8,777 nucleotides of DNA, from NCBI GenBank assembly GCA_001795165.1, contig MGNS01000107.1:10249-19025 (forward strand), written 5' to 3'. Shown piece by piece: positions 7,120-8,777 of the stretch. The stretch's first letter is position 1, and each line of letters starts with the position of its first letter. Source of the DNA: Chloroflexi bacterium RBG_16_57_11. GTDB lineage: Bacteria > Chloroflexota > Anaerolineae > Anaerolineales > UBA4823. The notes under the pieces were generated by a model that saw only the letters and a program-made list of their open reading frames with translations, ran no database searches and was not told the DNA's origin. Both the position numbers and the translations under genes were made by a program.

Positions 7120-8756
7120 TGATTGACAAGCGCGCCGTGAAACAGGTTTTGGGCAAGCTGCCATTCACCGCAGAAATGTACTGGCGCTTTGTACAGCAAG
7201 GCAAGCCGTTGGCGAAGAACTTTTCATTGCGCAAGCTGGAAAAAAGCCTTCCGGAGTGGTGCGAGCATGCACTGGCAGCGCAAGCCAGCCGCCAGACCGG
7301 CGATCCAGGCCGGCGCATCCTCATCTTTGCTACTCTCCGCTATTGGATCGAGCATGCCGCCCTGATGAGCGCCGCCTTCGCCGGGTTGGGGCATCAGGTG
7401 ACCCTGGCCTACCTGCCTTACGCCAACTGGCGGCGCCCATACCAGCTTTTCGATATTCGACGGCAGAACGTTTACGCTCGCCACGTGTTGCAGCGCGCTC
7501 ACCCGCTGATCCAAACGCTTTCTTTGCTCGATGTCAAGCCCCCTGCCGGCCGCGCCTTCTCAGCAGAATTGTTCCATGCCTTGCAGGAAGTCTCCATTCG
7601 CGACACGCAGTATACCCTGCAAATCGAAGCTGTCGATCTGAGCGGCGACAGCGATTCGGCCCGCCTGTATCGGCTCAGGTTAGAGCGCAACCTGCAGGCG
7701 GCCGCGGCGCTCCTGGGCTGGTTGCAGTCTCTTACCCCTGATCAGCGTCCGGATGTGCTGCTTACTCCCAATGGGAGCATCCTGGAGATGGGCGCCATTT
7801 ACCAGGCGGCTCGCTCGGCCGGCATTCCGGTAGTGACCTACGAGTTTGGCGAGCAGCGCGGCCGCATCTGGTTTGCCCAAAACAGCCAGGTCATGCTACA
7901 GGAAACGGATAACCTGTGGGTTGACCGCAAGGATTCTTCGCTGACTGAAAGCCAGTTGGCGCAGATCCGGGCGTTGTATGATTCGCGACAGAACGGCCGT
8001 CTGTGGGAGAATTTTACCCGCCTCTGGCAGGGGACTTCCATCCAGGGCGGTGAGCAGGTGCGTCAGGTTCTGGGGCTGGATCCTCGCCCGGTAGTGCTGT
8101 TGGCTGCCAATGTCATCGGCGATAGCCTTACCCTGGGACGGCAGATCTTCTCCCGCGACATGACCGACTGGCTGGAGCGCAGCGTGCGGTTCTTCGCCCA
8201 AAGATCAGATGTGCAATTGGTGGTGCGCATCCATCCCGGCGAGCGTTACCTTAAAGGCCCATCGGTAGCTCAGGTGGTGCGGAAGGCGCTGCCGCAGGTT
8301 CCGGAGCATATCCGCCTGGTGGAAGCACTAGACCCAATTAATACCTATGACCTGGTGCAGATCGCCGACCTTGGCCTGGCCTACACCACCACCGTGGGCA
8401 TGGAAATGCCGATGGGTGGTGTGCCGGTTGTGGTGGGCGGCAAGACCCATTATCGCGGCAAGGGCTTTACGAACGATCCTACGACCTGGGAGGAGTTTTA
8501 TCACCTGGTCGATCAGGCCCTGGCCCAGCCGCGAGAGGGCCGCTTGAGCCGCTCTCAGATGGAGCTGGCCTGGAAATATGCCTACCATTTCTTCTTCGAT
8601 TACCCCACCCCGTTCCCCTGGCATCTTTTAAGCTTTTGGGATGAGCTGGAAAGCTGGCCTCTGGCGCGCGCCCTCTCCGCCGAGGGACAGGCGGCTTTTG
8701 GAGACACCTTCCGCTGGCTGGCCGGCGAGCCGCGCCAGTGGCATGCTGTGAGTTGA
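7119..8756 (+). CDS. Capsule-polysaccharide-type GT-B glycosyltransferase
   Basis: A 545-residue soluble protein that looks like a capsule polysaccharide biosynthesis enzyme (KpsC/KpsS-like fold, GT-B). Seen: an N-terminal helical region, then a Rossmann-like half beginning RRILIFATLRYWIEH (65-79), GHQVTLAYLPY, PDVLLTPNGS (211-220) and GIPVVTYEFGEQRGRIWFAQ (235-254). The second half begins RPVVLLAANVIGDS (323-336) and contains VVRIHPGE (368-375). It then has DLVQIADLGLAYTTTVGMEMPMGGVPVVVGG (411-441) and THYRGKGF (443-450). The TTVGMEM-x-x-x-G-x-PVVV block, with the upstream RIHP, is the donor-binding signature of this group. The donor and acceptor sugars cannot be read from sequence; Kdo transfer is known for KpsC/S but need not apply here. 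The Ser/Thr-rich STVG-type loop and the C-terminal helices look complete. The start overlaps the ATPase stop by one base, so it is the last visible gene of the export operon. Confidence 0.75.
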   Translation: MIDKRAVKQVLGKLPFTAEMYWRFVQQGKPLAKNFSLRKLEKSLPEWCEHALAAQASRQTGDPGRRILIFATLRYWIEHAALMSAAFAGLGHQVTLAYLPYANWRRPYQLFDIRRQNVYARHVLQRAHPLIQTLSLLDVKPPAGRAFSAELFHALQEVSIRDTQYTLQIEAVDLSGDSDSARLYRLRLERNLQAAAALLGWLQSLTPDQRPDVLLTPNGSILEMGAIYQAARSAGIPVVTYEFGEQRGRIWFAQNSQVMLQETDNLWVDRKDSSLTESQLAQIRALYDSRQNGRLWENFTRLWQGTSIQGGEQVRQVLGLDPRPVVLLAANVIGDSLTLGRQIFSRDMTDWLERSVRFFAQRSDVQLVVRIHPGERYLKGPSVAQVVRKALPQVPEHIRLVEALDPINTYDLVQIADLGLAYTTTVGMEMPMGGVPVVVGGKTHYRGKGFTNDPTTWEEFYHLVDQALAQPREGRLSRSQMELAWKYAYHFFFDYPTPFPWHLLSFWDELESWPLARALSAEGQAAFGDTFRWLAGEPRQWHAVS

Positions 8757-8777
8757 TCGGGCACACCAAATCGACAT

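Noticed and set aside
5791..7164. A 457-codon open frame on the - strand opposite the ATPase gene
   Set aside because: It lies antisense to a gene with intact ABC motifs, and its translation has no recognisable motif; long antisense frames are expected in GC-rich coding DNA.

Overview
The window is a cell-surface polysaccharide locus with every supported gene on the + strand. The protein style suggests a member of the Chloroflexota, probably the Anaerolineae: a winged-helix regulator beside a GDP-fucose-synthase-like epimerase, and large polytopic glycosyltransferase-like proteins of a type I associate with that group. This taxonomic call is an inference from remembered families, not from a search.

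Layout. (1) Positions 3-305 hold the last 100 codons of a gene that begins outside the window, in clearly more AT-rich DNA (about 36% GC over the first 120 bases) than the later genes. (2) A sigma-70-like promoter at 302-329 precedes two membrane-protein genes: a flippase-like UPF0104/LPG-synthase-TM protein (386-1387) and a 626-residue polytopic GT-C-like protein (1417-3297). (3) A 121-base gap (3298-3418) contains a second promoter (3371-3398) with the same architecture. (4) Five tightly packed or overlapping genes follow: a winged-helix regulator (3419-3931), a GDP-L-fucose-synthase-like epimerase (3924-4874), an ABC-2 exporter permease of Wzm type (4871-5761), its ATPase of Wzt type with a C-terminal polysaccharide-binding domain (5761-7119), and a capsule-type GT-B glycosyltransferase (7119-8756). 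The last 21 bases contain nothing I can identify.

How it fits together. The epimerase would supply an activated deoxysugar. The glycosyltransferases would build or cap a polymer. Wzm/Wzt would export it, with the Wzt tail recognising the chain. The UPF0104 and GT-C-like proteins would act on lipid-linked sugars in the membrane.

The most interesting signal is regulatory. A 23-base sequence containing the -10 box and an imperfect palindrome, AATTCA-N5-TGAATT, is repeated exactly at 323-345 and 3392-3414, with the -35 box at the same 16-base spacing. It heads both transcription units, and the second copy lies directly before the winged-helix gene. This suggests a local regulon run by an autoregulated winged-helix protein. 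That regulator gene carries an in-frame TAG at codon 4, so in this sequence it may be broken, mis-sequenced or started in an unusual way.
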